Shown one piece after another: positions 9,679 through 18,652 of a stretch of 64,000 nucleotides of DNA. This DNA comes from Microbacterium sorbitolivorans (GTDB taxonomy: Bacteria > Actinomycetota > Actinomycetes > Actinomycetales > Microbacteriaceae). Both the position numbers and the translations under genes were made by a program. The stretch is from assembly GCF_003327285.1 (NCBI RefSeq), contig NZ_KZ848476.1, forward strand, positions 124,001 through 188,000, read 5' to 3'. Under the pieces are notes generated by a model. The model did no database searches, was not told where the DNA came from, and was given only the letters and a program-made list of their open reading frames with translations. Positions within the stretch are counted from its first letter, which is position 1. Every line of letters starts with the position of its first letter.

Positions 9679-10884
9679 CTACTCCGACAGCAGCGCCCGC
9701 AGGTGGTGGCCCAGCACGCTCGTCTCGATGAGGAAGCCGTCGTGGCCGAAATCGCTGCGGATCACCACCGCCTCGTCGCCATGAATCGTCGACGGGATGC
9801 CATTCGCGATGCGGTGCTGACCCTCGATCGGGAACAGCCGGTCGGTATCGATGCCGACGACGAGCGTCCGCGCCGTCACCCGCTTCAGCGCATCCTCCGT
9901 GCCGCCCCGGCCGCGGCCCACATCGTGTGAGTTCATCGCCTCGATCAGCCGCGTATACGTGTTCGCGTCGAACCGGCGCGTGAACTTGTTGCCGTGGAAA
10001 TCGAGATACGACTCCACCGCATACCGGCCGCCGTACCCGAGCGGGCTCACATCCGACTGCCACGACCGCTGGAAACGCTTATTCAGCTCCACCACGCCGC
10101 GGTAATTCAGCATCGCCATCCGGCGCGCAAGCGCCAGCCCTCGGTGCGGGCCCTCACCCGGCCCCGACTCGTAATACTCGCCACCCGCGAAGCCCGGATC
10201 GATCTCAATCGCCTCCAGCTGCGTCGTGTTCAGCGCAATCTGATCCGCGCTCGTCTCCGGCGGCGACGCAATCACCGCGAGCCGCTCCACGCGATCCGCG
10301 TGCGTCACGCCCCACTCCAGCGCGTGCATCCCGCCCATGGATCCGCCGACGATCGCATGCCAGCGATCAATCCCCAGATGATCCGCCAGCGCCCGCTGTG
10401 CGTCCACCTGATCCCGGATCGTCACAAACGGGAACCGCGACCCCCAATGATCCCCATCGGGATGAATGCTCGACGGCCCCGTGGAACCCTGACACCCGCC
10501 GAGGATGTTCGGCGCGATCACGAACAAGCGGTCGGTATCGATCGGACACCCCGGCCCGACAATGTCCTCCCACCAGCCCGCCGTCTGATGCCCCGGGCCC
10601 GCCTCGCCTCGCACGTGGCTATCTCCCGTGAACGCGTGCAGAACAAGCACCGCGTTCGACCGGTCCGCGTTCAGCTCGCCCCACGACTCATACGCCAGAC
10701 GCATATGCGGGATCTCATCGCCCCGCTCCGTCGTGAACAGCCCCAGACGCGCAAACTTCCGCTGGCCCAACGCGTCCCCGTCCTGCCACGCACCACTCGC
10801 CGGCGGGCGTCCCGCCATCAAGCGCGCGTCAGCCTCCGTCACGAATGCCGACGGGACAGTGTCTTCCGAGATTTGCCAGTCCAT
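9679..10884 (-). CDS. metX: Homoserine O-acetyltransferase
   Basis: This alpha/beta-hydrolase-fold enzyme activates homoserine with acetyl-CoA for methionine synthesis; the product feeds MetY next door. The nucleophile is Ser182 in GGSMGGMHALEWG. The Asp (GIDTDRLFP) and His (FGHDGFLIE) of the triad are near the C-terminus. LHAFTGDSH (near 85) and NILGGCQGSTGPSS (near 130) are family hallmarks. Length of 401 aa is usual. The gene lies 89 bp downstream of metY with a strong hairpin between. No clear ribosome site is present; CAGAAT lies upstream. Acetyl rather than succinyl specificity is inferred from context. Confidence 0.95.
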   Translation of the reverse strand: MDWQISEDTVPSAFVTEADARLMAGRPPASGAWQDGDALGQRKFARLGLFTTERGDEIPHMRLAYESWGELNADRSNAVLVLHAFTGDSHVRGEAGPGHQTAGWWEDIVGPGCPIDTDRLFVIAPNILGGCQGSTGPSSIHPDGDHWGSRFPFVTIRDQVDAQRALADHLGIDRWHAIVGGSMGGMHALEWGVTHADRVERLAVIASPPETSADQIALNTTQLEAIEIDPGFAGGEYYESGPGEGPHRGLALARRMAMLNYRGVVELNKRFQRSWQSDVSPLGYGGRYAVESYLDFHGNKFTRRFDANTYTRLIEAMNSHDVGRGRGGTEDALKRVTARTLVVGIDTDRLFPIEGQHRIANGIPSTIHGDEAVVIRSDFGHDGFLIETSVLGHHLRALLSE

Positions 10885-10915
10885 GGTGGGGTCTATTCTG
10901 CCGTGTTTCTTGGGA

Positions 10916-10955
10916 AAGCGAGAAGTCCCGGGGTGTGCCCCGGGACTTCTCGCTT
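10916..10955 (-). terminator. Perfect 18-bp hairpin between metY and metX
   Basis: The arms AAGCGAGAAGTCCCGGGG and its exact complement flank a 4-nt loop. The structure lies 18 nt after the metY stop and 31 nt before the metX ATG. There is no U-run, so it may be an attenuator or a 3'-end stabiliser that lowers metX relative to metY, rather than a full terminator. Confidence 0.7.
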
Positions 10956-10973
10956 GTTACCGCTTGCTCTTGA

Positions 10974-12275
10974 TTAGGCCTTGGCGTTGTCGAAGGCCTG
11001 GGCTAGGTCGGCCTTGAGGTCTTCGACGTTTTCCAGGCCCACCGAGAGGCGGACGAGGCCCGGGGTGACGCCCGCGGCCAGCTGTTCTTCCGGGGTGAGC
11101 TGCGAGTGGGTCGTCGAGGCAGGGTGGATGACCAGCGAGCGCACGTCACCGATGTTGGCGAGGTGGCTAAACAGGGTCAGTGAGTTAACGAACGCGCGGC
11201 CCGCGTCGACACCGCCCTTGAGCTCGAACGAGAGAACCGCGCCCACGCCGCGGGGCGCATACTTCTGGGCCGCCTCATACCAGGGCGAGGAGGGCAGGCC
11301 CGAGTAGCTGACGGTTGCGACGTCGGGGTGCTGCTCCAGCCACTCCGCGATCGCCTGCGTGTTCTGCACGTGACGCTCGATGCGCAGCGACAGGGTCTCG
11401 ATGCCCTGCAACAGCTGCCAGGCGTTGTTGGGGGACGCCGACGAACCGAGATCGCGCAGCATCTGCACGCGGGCCTTCGTGATGTAGGCGACGCCGTCGC
11501 CCAGAGCGCCGGTGTAGCTGATGCCGTGGTACGAGGGGTCCGGCTCGGTGAGCTCGGGGAACTTCTCGGCGTTCTCGGACCACTTGAAGGTGCCGCCGTC
11601 GACGATCGCGCCGACCACGACGGTGCCGTGGCCCGAGAGGAACTTCGTCGCCGAGTGCACGACGATGTCGGCGCCGTGCTCGAACGGACGCACCAGGTAG
11701 GGCGTCGCGATCGTGTTGTCGGCGATCAGCGGGATGCCGTTCTCGTGCGCGATGTCGGAGATACCGCGAATGTCGAGCACATTGGCCTGCGGGTTGCCGA
11801 TCGTCTCGGCGAAGAACAGCTTCGTGTTGGGGCGTACGGCGCGACGCCACTCGTCGAGGTCGTCCTGGTTCTCGATGAACGTCGTCTCGATGCCGAGCTT
11901 CGCGAGCGTGTACTTGAAGAGGTTGAAGGTGCCGCCGTAGATGGCACCCGACGACACGATGTGGTCGCCCGCCTGCGCGATGTTCAGCACCGCGAAGGTC
12001 TCGGCCGCCTGGCCGCTCGCCACGAGGAGCGCGCCCGTGCCGCCTTCGAGCGCGGCGATGCGCTGCTCGGCGACGTCCTGCGTCGGGTTCATGATGCGGG
12101 TGTAGATGTTGCCCGACTCGGCGAGCGAGAACAGGTTCGCCGCGTGATCCGAGTCGCGGAACACGTAGGCGGTCGTCTGATACAGCGGCGTCGCGCGAGC
12201 GCCCGTCGTCGGGTCGGGCTGCGCGCCCGCGTGGATCTGGCGGGTCTCGAAGGCCCACTGAGCGGAGTCGGTCAT
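10974..12275 (-). CDS. metY: O-acetylhomoserine sulfhydrylase/aminocarboxypropyltransferase
   Basis: This PLP enzyme converts O-acetylhomoserine and sulfide (or methanethiol) to homocysteine (or methionine). The PLP lysine is Lys211 in [32 protein letters not shown] near 55-75 and [12 protein letters not shown] near 183 are diagnostic of the Cys/Met-metabolism family. Length of 433 aa matches MetY rather than the shorter MetB/MetC. AGGGGAA precedes the ATG by 7 nt. It is the first gene of the metY-metX unit. C-terminal [18 protein letters not shown] is intact. Confidence 0.95.
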   Translation of the reverse strand: MTDSAQWAFETRQIHAGAQPDPTTGARATPLYQTTAYVFRDSDHAANLFSLAESGNIYTRIMNPTQDVAEQRIAALEGGTGALLVASGQAAETFAVLNIAQAGDHIVSSGAIYGGTFNLFKYTLAKLGIETTFIENQDDLDEWRRAVRPNTKLFFAETIGNPQANVLDIRGISDIAHENGIPLIADNTIATPYLVRPFEHGADIVVHSATKFLSGHGTVVVGAIVDGGTFKWSENAEKFPELTEPDPSYHGISYTGALGDGVAYITKARVQMLRDLGSSASPNNAWQLLQGIETLSLRIERHVQNTQAIAEWLEQHPDVATVSYSGLPSSPWYEAAQKYAPRGVGAVLSFELKGGVDAGRAFVNSLTLFSHLANIGDVRSLVIHPASTTHSQLTPEEQLAAGVTPGLVRLSVGLENVEDLKADLAQAFDNAKA

Positions 12276-12316
12276 GGGTGTTCCCCTGTCACTGATGGTT
12301 GTGGTCGTTTGAGACG

Positions 12317-12322
12317 ACGATA
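12317..12322 (-). promoter_or_regulatory. Candidate metY -10
   Basis: TATCGT on the minus strand would give a leader of about 35 nt containing the AGGGGAA ribosome site. No SAM-riboswitch-like fold could be recognised in this short leader. Confidence 0.35.
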
Positions 12323-12378
12323 CGGCCGCTTTGCGCGCGCGCCAACACCCGGGAAATGTTGCGTCATATGCGGATGAC

Positions 12379-12384
12379 TAGGCT
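12379..12384 (+). promoter_or_regulatory. -10 hexamer for leaderless SDR transcript
   Basis: TAGGCT is followed by exactly 6 nt and the ATG at 12391. There is no purine-rich ribosome site. Confidence 0.5.
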
Positions 12385-12390
12385 GGAACC

Positions 12391-13161
12391 ATGACGCGAC
12401 GCGCAGTGGTTACGGGAGCAAGTTCCGGCATCGGCAGGGCAACGGTCGTGGCCCTCCGAAGGAGCGGATGGGACGTGCTGGGCGTCGCCCGCCGCGCCGA
12501 ACGACTCGAGCAGCTCGCAGCCGAAACCGGCGCCGAGGTCTTCGCCGCCGACCTCACGAAGCAGCAAGACATCGACGCGCTCGCCGAGCGCATCGGGGCG
12601 GATCCGGTGCACTCGCTCGTGCACATCGCCGGCGGCGCCCTCGGTGCCGACCGCATCGAAGACGGCGACACCGAGCAGTGGTTGCGCATGTACGAGATGA
12701 ATACGCTCTCGGCCCACCGCCTCGTCAAGGCCCTCCTGCCGAAGCTGCGCGCCACCTCGCGCGCCGAGGCCACACACGTCGACACCCTCTTCCTCACGTC
12801 GACCGCCGCCCAGGTCGCCTACCCCGGCGGCGCCGGCTACAACGCCGCCAAGGCCGGCGAGTCGATGCTCGTGAACGCGCTCCGCCAGGAGCTCGTGGGC
12901 GAGCCCATCCGCGTCATCGAGATCGCCCCTGGCATGGTGCACACCGAGGAGTTCTCGCTCGTGCGCCTCGGCGACCAGGCGAAGGCCGACGCCGTGTACG
13001 ACAACGTCGAGCAGCCCTTGACGGCCGACGACGTCGCCGACGTCGTCTCCTACAGCCTCAACGCGCCCGGCCACGTTAATCTCGACCTCGTCACCGTGCG
13101 CCCCGTCGCGCAGGCCGCCCAGCACCTCGTGCACCGCGGCCCGCTCACGCCCCGCGACTGA
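12391..13161 (+). CDS. Short-chain dehydrogenase/reductase
   Basis: This is a classical SDR of 256 residues. The cofactor motif TGASSGIG is at residues 8-15, and the following VARRAERLEQL suggests NADP(H) preference through the Arg pair. The catalytic set is Ser137 (LTSTAA), Tyr150 and Lys154 (YNAAK). The C-terminal part resembles the YdfG/serine dehydrogenase branch, with PGMVHTEEFSLVR and DDVADVVSYSLN. The substrate is unassigned; 3-hydroxy acids are plausible. Three bases separate it from ung. Confidence 0.88.
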   Translation: MTRRAVVTGASSGIGRATVVALRRSGWDVLGVARRAERLEQLAAETGAEVFAADLTKQQDIDALAERIGADPVHSLVHIAGGALGADRIEDGDTEQWLRMYEMNTLSAHRLVKALLPKLRATSRAEATHVDTLFLTSTAAQVAYPGGAGYNAAKAGESMLVNALRQELVGEPIRVIEIAPGMVHTEEFSLVRLGDQAKADAVYDNVEQPLTADDVADVVSYSLNAPGHVNLDLVTVRPVAQAAQHLVHRGPLTPRD

Positions 13162-13164
13162 ACG

Positions 13165-13845
13165 ATGTCGACGCGCCTCCCGGGGTTTCCTGCCGCCGGC
13201 CCCATCGACGACGGGTGGGCGGAAGCGCTCGAACCCGTCGCCGGAACGATCGCCGGGATCGGTGAGCGCCTGCGCGCCGAGCGGAAGCCGTACCTGCCGG
13301 GCGGCGACCGGATCCTCCGCGCCTTCCAGCGGCCGCTCTCAGACGTCCGCGTGCTGATCGTCGGGCAGGATCCGTACCCGACGCCCGGGCACCCCGTCGG
13401 GCTCTCGTTCTCGGTCGAGCGCGACGTGCGGCCCGTGCCGCGGAGCCTCCGCAACATCTACCAGGAGCTGCACGACGACCTTGGGCTGACGCCGCCCGAA
13501 CACGGCGACCTCTCGAGCTGGGCCGATCAGGGCGTCATGCTGCTGAACCGGGTGCTCACGGTGTCGCCCGCCGAATCCGACTCGCACAAGGGGTGGGGCT
13601 GGGAGGCCGTGACCGAGCACGCCATCCGGGTGCTCGCCGCCCGCGACGCCCCGCTCGTCGCGATCCTCTGGGGAAATCCGGCGCGGAAGCTCGCGCCGCT
13701 TCTCGGATCCGCCCCGCGGATCGAGTCCGCGCACCCCTCGCCGCTCTCCGCGCGACGAGGCTTCTTCGGATCCCGGCCCTTCTCGCGGGCGAACGAGCTG
13801 CTCGCGGAACAGGGCGCCGATGCGATCGACTGGACCGTGCGGTAA
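13165..13845 (+). CDS. ung: Uracil-DNA glycosylase, family 1
   Basis: The enzyme removes uracil from DNA to start base-excision repair. The water-activating Asp69 is in [18 protein letters not shown]; the Pro-Thr after Tyr, instead of His-Gly, is the form also seen in mycobacterial Ung. The second motif, [18 protein letters not shown], holds the leucine-loop His near residue 191. WGNPARKL matches the uracil-binding strand. Length of 226 aa is normal. It follows the SDR by 3 bp and is probably co-transcribed, although the functions are unrelated. Confidence 0.96.
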   Translation: MSTRLPGFPAAGPIDDGWAEALEPVAGTIAGIGERLRAERKPYLPGGDRILRAFQRPLSDVRVLIVGQDPYPTPGHPVGLSFSVERDVRPVPRSLRNIYQELHDDLGLTPPEHGDLSSWADQGVMLLNRVLTVSPAESDSHKGWGWEAVTEHAIRVLAARDAPLVAILWGNPARKLAPLLGSAPRIESAHPSPLSARRGFFGSRPFSRANELLAEQGADAIDWTVR

Positions 13846-13860
13846 CGCGACACGCCGGAA

Positions 13861-13891
13861 CCTCTGTGCAAACGCAGAGGGTTTACATAAT
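13861..13891 (+). promoter_or_regulatory. Inverted repeat and -10 upstream of the M23 peptidase
   Basis: CCTCTG and CAGAGG (13861-13880) form a short inverted repeat just after ung. TACATAAT at 13884-13891 follows and is a good -10 candidate for the peptidase gene, with a leader of about 35 nt carrying GGGGAGG. The repeat could be an operator or the ung hairpin. Confidence 0.4.
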
Positions 13892-13931
13892 CGTGACTTC
13901 GGGTCAGGATGGTGTGCGGGGAGGCAAATCG

Positions 13932-15305
13932 ATGACGTCACGGCGGTCTATTCGCTCGGCTAAACGGCTCAGGCGCACGCACATCTTGTTGGGCGCGGGC
14001 CTTCTCGTCGCAACCCTCGGCACCGTCGCGGTGGCCGGCACCTTCGGCGAAGGAAACCGCGTCACGCCCCTCGCTGCGGCCGACACTCTCGTGGCAGCGC
14101 CCACCGCGACCCCCTCGCAGACTCCCGAGGCCCTGACGGGCGAGGTCGAGCACGCCCACGGCGGCGTGAGCGAAGAAGACGTGGCGGCGAGTGTCGCCGA
14201 GCTCGCGCACAGCACCTACGCCGCCTCGACGAAGGACGAGCTCGAAGACATGCGCCGCGAGGCGCGGCAGAAGTTGGTGCAGGAGGCGATCGCCAAGGGC
14301 CTGCCCATCGACCCCAAGTGGCTCGAAGACGACGCGACCCTCAGCCCCGGCAGCCTGCTCGCCTGGCCCGTCGCGCACTATACGATCAGCGACTACTTCG
14401 GCACCCGTGGCGGGCGCCACATGGGCATCGACCTCGCCGCCGCCGCGATGGAGCCCATCGGCGCCGCTGCCCCCGGCGTCGTGATCGTGTCGCAGGACTA
14501 TTACTTCGGCTATGGATCCGCCGTCGTCATCCAGCACGCGGACGGCTACCAGAGCGTGTACGGCCACATGACCTACGGATCCCGCACCGTCGAGGTCGGC
14601 GACTGGGTCGAGACCGGCGACCACCTCGGCGGCGTCGGAAACACCGGCCACAGCTTCGGCAACCACCTGCACTTCGAGGTGCGCAAGAACGGCGTGCCGG
14701 TCGACCCGTACCCGCTCCTCACAGGCGGATCCGCGGCGCCGGACGAGATCAAGCCCGCCCTCCCCGTTCCGCCGGACCCGGGGCCCACCGAGCAGCCCTC
14801 GCCGAGCGAGGAGCCGACGCCGAGCGACGAGCCGTCCGAGACGCCCTCACAATCGCCGACGCCGTCCGAGACGCCTTCACAATCGCCGACGCCGTCCGAG
14901 ACGCCGTCCACGAGCCCGTCGCCGAGCAAGACACCCTCGCCGAGCCCCACGAAGTCGCCGAGCCCCTCGCCGACGAAGGATCCGTCGCCGACCCCGACGA
15001 AGGACCCGACGCCGACGCAGAAGCCGACAACTCCTCCCGAGACGACGCAGCCGACCACGCCGCCAGAGACGACTCCGCCTGAAACGACGCCGCCGAGCCC
15101 GACGACGCCGCCGAGCCCGAGCACGCCTCCGGAGACGACGACCCCGTCGGCGGCGCCCACGCAGGACGCGCAGCCGACGCAGTCCGCCGAACCCTCGGCG
15201 ACGCCACAGCAGACCGAGTCGGCAACGCCCGAGACCGCGGTACCCGAAACTGCGGCACCCGAGACCACGGCACCCGAAACGACGCCGCCGGCCGACGCCT
15301 CCTAG
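13932..15305 (+). CDS. Secreted M23 (LytM-like) peptidase with Pro/Ser/Thr-rich tail
   Basis: This is a predicted peptidoglycan endopeptidase of 457 residues. A basic N-terminus and one hydrophobic segment (about 17-37) form a signal or anchor. A helical charged stretch precedes the M23 domain, whose Zn ligands lie in GGRHMGIDLAA and HLHFEVRKNGVPVDP. From about residue 275 the tail is almost entirely Pro, Ser, Thr and Glu with short repeats, like a wall-spanning linker. No LPXTG motif, second membrane helix or binding module follows the tail. The ATG at 13932 has GGGGAGG 8 nt upstream. Its stop shares CTAG with the convergent ABC gene. Confidence 0.88.
   Translation: MTSRRSIRSAKRLRRTHILLGAGLLVATLGTVAVAGTFGEGNRVTPLAAADTLVAAPTATPSQTPEALTGEVEHAHGGVSEEDVAASVAELAHSTYAASTKDELEDMRREARQKLVQEAIAKGLPIDPKWLEDDATLSPGSLLAWPVAHYTISDYFGTRGGRHMGIDLAAAAMEPIGAAAPGVVIVSQDYYFGYGSAVVIQHADGYQSVYGHMTYGSRTVEVGDWVETGDHLGGVGNTGHSFGNHLHFEVRKNGVPVDPYPLLTGGSAAPDEIKPALPVPPDPGPTEQPSPSEEPTPSDEPSETPSQSPTPSETPSQSPTPSETPSTSPSPSKTPSPSPTKSPSPSPTKDPSPTPTKDPTPTQKPTTPPETTQPTTPPETTPPETTPPSPTTPPSPSTPPETTTPSAAPTQDAQPTQSAEPSATPQQTESATPETAVPETAAPETTAPETTPPADAS
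14831..14905 (+). repeat. 30-bp tandem repeats in the M23 tail
   Basis: GCCGTCCGAGACGCC recurs at 14831, 14861 and 14891 with near-identical 30-bp spacing, encoding a repeated SETPSQSPTP unit. Such repeats can change copy number by slippage and alter linker length. Confidence 0.75.
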
Positions 15306-16084
15306 ATCGTCGGGATCGCCGACAGCAGCTTCTGCGTGTAGGGGTGCGCCGGGCGCGAGAGGACCTCGCGCGTGGATCCCTGCTCGACGACCGCGCCGTC
15401 GGTCATGACGAGCACCTCGTCGCACACGTTCTGCACGACGCCGAGGTCGTGGCTCACCATGATGAGGGTGAGACCCTCGTCGCGGCGGATCGAGGCGAGC
15501 AGCTCGAGGATCTGCGCCCGCACGGTCACGTCGAGCGCGCTCAGCGGTTCGTCGCCGACGAGGATCTTCGGGCGGTGGGCGAGGGCGCGCGCGAGGGCGA
15601 TGCGCTGGCGCTGACCGCCCGAGAACTCGTGCGGGTAGCGGTCGGCGGCGCCGTCGAGGCCCACGCGGGCGAGCACCTCGCGCACGCGCGCCCTCCGGTC
15701 GCCCGCCACGTCGAGCGCCCACAGCGGCTCGCCGACGATGCGGCCGACGCTCATGCGCGGGTCGAGCGAGCCGTACGGATCCTGCAGCACGACGCCCGTC
15801 AAAGCGCGCAGCCAGCGCATCTCGCGCGCCCCGGCGCGGAAGTCGACGGCGCGCTCCGCGACCTCGAGGCCGCCCGCGTCGGGCGTATCGAGCGCGAGGA
15901 GGAGGCGCGCGAGCGTCGACTTCCCGGATCCGGACTCGCCGATGATCCCGAGGCTTGATCCGGCCGCGACCTCGATGTCGGCGGGGTGCAGCGTGAACGA
16001 CGCCTCGCGGCGCGAGAAGATGTCGCGGCGCGGCGCGTAGAAGGTGCGGGTGAGCCCCGAGGCGCGGAGGATCGGGTCAGTCAT
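15302..16084 (-). CDS. Peptide-type ABC transporter ATP-binding protein (DppF/OppF-like)
   Basis: This is the second ATPase of the importer below, 260 residues. Walker A is GESGSGKST near residue 50, the Q-loop is VVLQDPYGSLDPRMS, the signature is FSGGQRQRIALARAL, Walker B is ILVGDEPLSALD, and the switch His is in MVSHDLGVV. C-terminal HPYTQKLLSAIPTI is typical of the Opp/Dpp family. The gene overlaps the upstream ATPase gene by 8 bp and is last in the operon. Confidence 0.92.
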   Translation of the reverse strand: MTDPILRASGLTRTFYAPRRDIFSRREASFTLHPADIEVAAGSSLGIIGESGSGKSTLARLLLALDTPDAGGLEVAERAVDFRAGAREMRWLRALTGVVLQDPYGSLDPRMSVGRIVGEPLWALDVAGDRRARVREVLARVGLDGAADRYPHEFSGGQRQRIALARALAHRPKILVGDEPLSALDVTVRAQILELLASIRRDEGLTLIMVSHDLGVVQNVCDEVLVMTDGAVVEQGSTREVLSRPAHPYTQKLLSAIPTI

Positions 16085-16859
16085 TCTTCCTCCAGAGCGT
16101 GGCCTTCGAGTCGCGCAGCAGGCCCTGCGTGACCCGGTGCGCGGGCGCGGTGAGGAGGCCCGCGACGGGGCCCGCCTCGACGATGCGGCCGCGCTCCATC
16201 ACGACGGCGTCGGTCGCGACCTGCGCGAGCACCGCGAGGTCGTGCGTGATGAACATCAGCGAGACGCCCTTCTCGGCGACGAGCGAGCCGAGTAGCTCGA
16301 GGATGCCCTTCTGCACCGTCACGTCGAGCGCCGTGGTGGGCTCGTCGGCGATGATGAGGCTCGGCTCGGCCGCGAGCGCCGCCGCGATGCCGACGCGCTG
16401 GCGCTGCCCGCCCGAGAGCTGGTGCGGGTAGCGCCGCACGATTTCTTCCGGATCCGGCAGCCCGACCGACGCGGCGAGCCGGGCCGCGAGCGTGTGGGCG
16501 TCCGCGCCGCGCACGCCGCGGTGGATCCGCGCCGCCTCGGAGATCTGCCCGCCGACCCGGCGGATCGGGTTGAGCGCCGTGAGCGGTTCCTGGAAGACCA
16601 TGCCGATCTCGGATCCGCGGATCTCGGCGAGCTCGCGGTCCGGGATCCCGAGGATCTCGCGGCCGTCCCAGGTGACGGATCCGGTCGCGCGGGCGCCGCG
16701 GGGGAGGAGCCCCACGACGGCGAGCGCCGTGAGCGACTTGCCGGATCCGGACTCGCCGATGATGCCGACGCGGGATCCGCTCGGCACGTCGAACGAGACG
16801 CCGTCGACGACGCGGGAGCCGCCGATGTCGATGCGGAGGTCGCGGACGCTGAGACTCAT
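16077..16859 (-). CDS. Peptide-type ABC transporter ATP-binding protein (DppD/OppD-like)
   Basis: A 260-residue ATPase with Walker A GESGSGKSL, signature LSGGQRQRVGIAAAL, Walker B LIIADEPTTALD and switch His in FITHDLAVL. The substitution of Thr/Ser after GKS by Leu is common in DppD/OppD. The ATG at 16859 overlaps the permease stop (ATGA); the open frame runs much further upstream but that part is a shadow of the permease. The C-terminal Opp/Dpp extension is short, so an Fe-S-type Cys motif is absent. Confidence 0.92.
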   Translation of the reverse strand: MSLSVRDLRIDIGGSRVVDGVSFDVPSGSRVGIIGESGSGKSLTALAVVGLLPRGARATGSVTWDGREILGIPDRELAEIRGSEIGMVFQEPLTALNPIRRVGGQISEAARIHRGVRGADAHTLAARLAASVGLPDPEEIVRRYPHQLSGGQRQRVGIAAALAAEPSLIIADEPTTALDVTVQKGILELLGSLVAEKGVSLMFITHDLAVLAQVATDAVVMERGRIVEAGPVAGLLTAPAHRVTQGLLRDSKATLWRKND

Positions 16860-17704
16860 GCGCTGGCCTCCGAACGGGAGCGGGTGAGCGTGGGATCGGT
16901 CGCGTCGCGGAGCGCATCGCCGAGCAGGTTGAGCGACAGCACCGTGAGGGTGATGGCGAGGCCCGGCCACACGACGCTCAGCGGGTGGATCGCGACGTAC
17001 GACTGCAGCTGGCTGAGCAGCAGGCCCCAGCTGGGCTGGGTCACGGGGGCGCCGAAGCCGAGGAACGACAGGCCCGCCTCGGCGAGCACCGCCGCTGCCA
17101 TCGACCACGACAGCTGCACGATGAAGACGGGCGCGGCGTTCGGCAGCAGGTGCCGGACGAGGATCTGACCGCTCGTGAGGCCGTTCGCGCGGGCGGCGAG
17201 GATGAACTCCGCGCGCCCGATGCGGCGTAGCTCGCCGCGGGCGACGCGGGCGATGTTGACGCCGTAGCCGATGCCGACCGACCAGATCACGACCCAGAGC
17301 GAGCCACCCCAGACCGCGGCGACCATCATCGCGATGAGGAGGACGGGGAAGGCGATGAGGATGTCGACCGCGACCGCGACCGCCTCGCGCACGGGGCGGG
17401 CCGTCAGGGCGCCGAGCGCCGCGAGGGCGACGCCCACGGTGACGGCGACGACGCTCGCGCCGACGGCGACGACGACGGTCGAGCGCGCGCCCGCCATGAG
17501 CAGCGAGAGGATGTCTCGGCCCGTGCCGTCGGTGCCGAGCAGGTGCGGCCAGCTGGGGCCCGTCCACGCGGAGTACGCGTCGGCACGGGCCGGGTCGAAC
17601 GGCGTCCAGACGAGCGACACCGCGGCGATCGCGAGGATCGAGGTGGCGACGAGGGCCGCGGCGCGGCCGGTCGGGATCCGCCAGAGGTTTCGGAGGGCGG
17701 TCAT
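16856..17704 (-). CDS. Peptide-type ABC permease (DppC/OppC-like)
   Basis: A 282-residue permease with an N-terminal membrane helix, the TDGTGRDILSLLMAGARST motif typical of DppC periplasmic entry, and about five further helices. The EAA loop is ARANGLTSGQILVRHLLPNA, which contacts the ATPases. It overlaps the DppB-like gene by four bases (ATGA) and the DppD-like gene by four bases. Confidence 0.92.
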   Translation of the reverse strand: MTALRNLWRIPTGRAAALVATSILAIAAVSLVWTPFDPARADAYSAWTGPSWPHLLGTDGTGRDILSLLMAGARSTVVVAVGASVVAVTVGVALAALGALTARPVREAVAVAVDILIAFPVLLIAMMVAAVWGGSLWVVIWSVGIGYGVNIARVARGELRRIGRAEFILAARANGLTSGQILVRHLLPNAAPVFIVQLSWSMAAAVLAEAGLSFLGFGAPVTQPSWGLLLSQLQSYVAIHPLSVVWPGLAITLTVLSLNLLGDALRDATDPTLTRSRSEASA

Positions 17705-18651
17705 GCGTGCTCCCTCAATCGCGGGTCGATTGCGTGGTGGACGAGGTCGACGACGAAGCCCGTGACGAGCACGAACGCCGTCAGCGCGAGCAGCTCGCCC
17801 TGCACCATCGTGAGATCGCGGGCGCCCACATCGGCGACGAGCATGCGCCCGATGCCGGGGAGCGAGAAGACCTGCTCGACGACGACAGCGCCGACCATGA
17901 TGCCCGCGATCTGCACGCCGAGCACCGTGATGATCGACAGGCCCACGGCGGGGAGGCCGTGGCGCACGAGCGCGCTATTGCGGGTCAGGCCCTTGGCCGC
18001 TGCGGTGCGCACGAAGTCCTCGCCCATCGCCGAGAGCGTCGCGCTGCGCACGAGGCGCATGAGCAGGGCGCCCTCGACGACGCCGATCGTGACGGCCGGC
18101 AGGACGAGCGCGCGCAGGGCGGCGATCGGATCCCGCCAGCCGGCGCGCGGGAAGCCCTGCGCGGGTAGCCAGTCGAGCCCGACCGCGAAGACGACGATGA
18201 GCATCAGGCCCGCCCACACCACGGGGACCGCCGCGAGCAGCTGCGCGACGACGTTCAGCGCGGCGCCCGCGGCGCGGTCGCGGCGCTGGGCGCCGACGAT
18301 GCCGAGCGGAATCGCGATCGCGAGCGCGATGACGAGCGAGAGGATCCCGAGCGGGACCGTCACGCGCGCCTTCTGCGCGAGTTGATCGGCGACGGGGGAT
18401 CCGGTGACGAGGGAGGAGCCGAGGTCGCCCGTGAACACGCCGCCGATCCAGTCGCCGTACTGGGCGAGGAGCGAGCGGTCGAGCCCGAGATCGCTGCGGA
18501 TCGCGGCGACCTGCGCGGCCGTACCGTCGGATCCGGCGATCATCTGCGCGACGTCTCCGGGGAGGACCCGGAGCGCCGCGAAGATGAGCACGCTGGAGGC
18601 GATCAGACCCAGCGCGAGCAGCAGGATCCGCGTGAGGGCGTATCGGATCAC
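17701..18651 (-). CDS. Peptide-type ABC permease (DppB/OppB-like)
   Basis: A 316-residue permease. The first helix is followed by a periplasmic loop with the LGLDRSLLAQYGDWIGGVFTG pattern of DppB. The EAA loop is RTAAAKGLTRNSALVRHGLP, followed by VVEQVFSLPGIGRMLVADVGARDLTMVQG, a strong family hallmark. One base separates it from the binding-protein stop. Confidence 0.93.
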   Translation of the reverse strand: MIRYALTRILLLALGLIASSVLIFAALRVLPGDVAQMIAGSDGTAAQVAAIRSDLGLDRSLLAQYGDWIGGVFTGDLGSSLVTGSPVADQLAQKARVTVPLGILSLVIALAIAIPLGIVGAQRRDRAAGAALNVVAQLLAAVPVVWAGLMLIVVFAVGLDWLPAQGFPRAGWRDPIAALRALVLPAVTIGVVEGALLMRLVRSATLSAMGEDFVRTAAAKGLTRNSALVRHGLPAVGLSIITVLGVQIAGIMVGAVVVEQVFSLPGIGRMLVADVGARDLTMVQGELLALTAFVLVTGFVVDLVHHAIDPRLREHA

Positions 18652-18652
18652 G

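Noticed and set aside
12276..12390. SAM riboswitch upstream of metY
   Set aside because: The predicted leader is only about 35 nt and has no recognisable riboswitch core.
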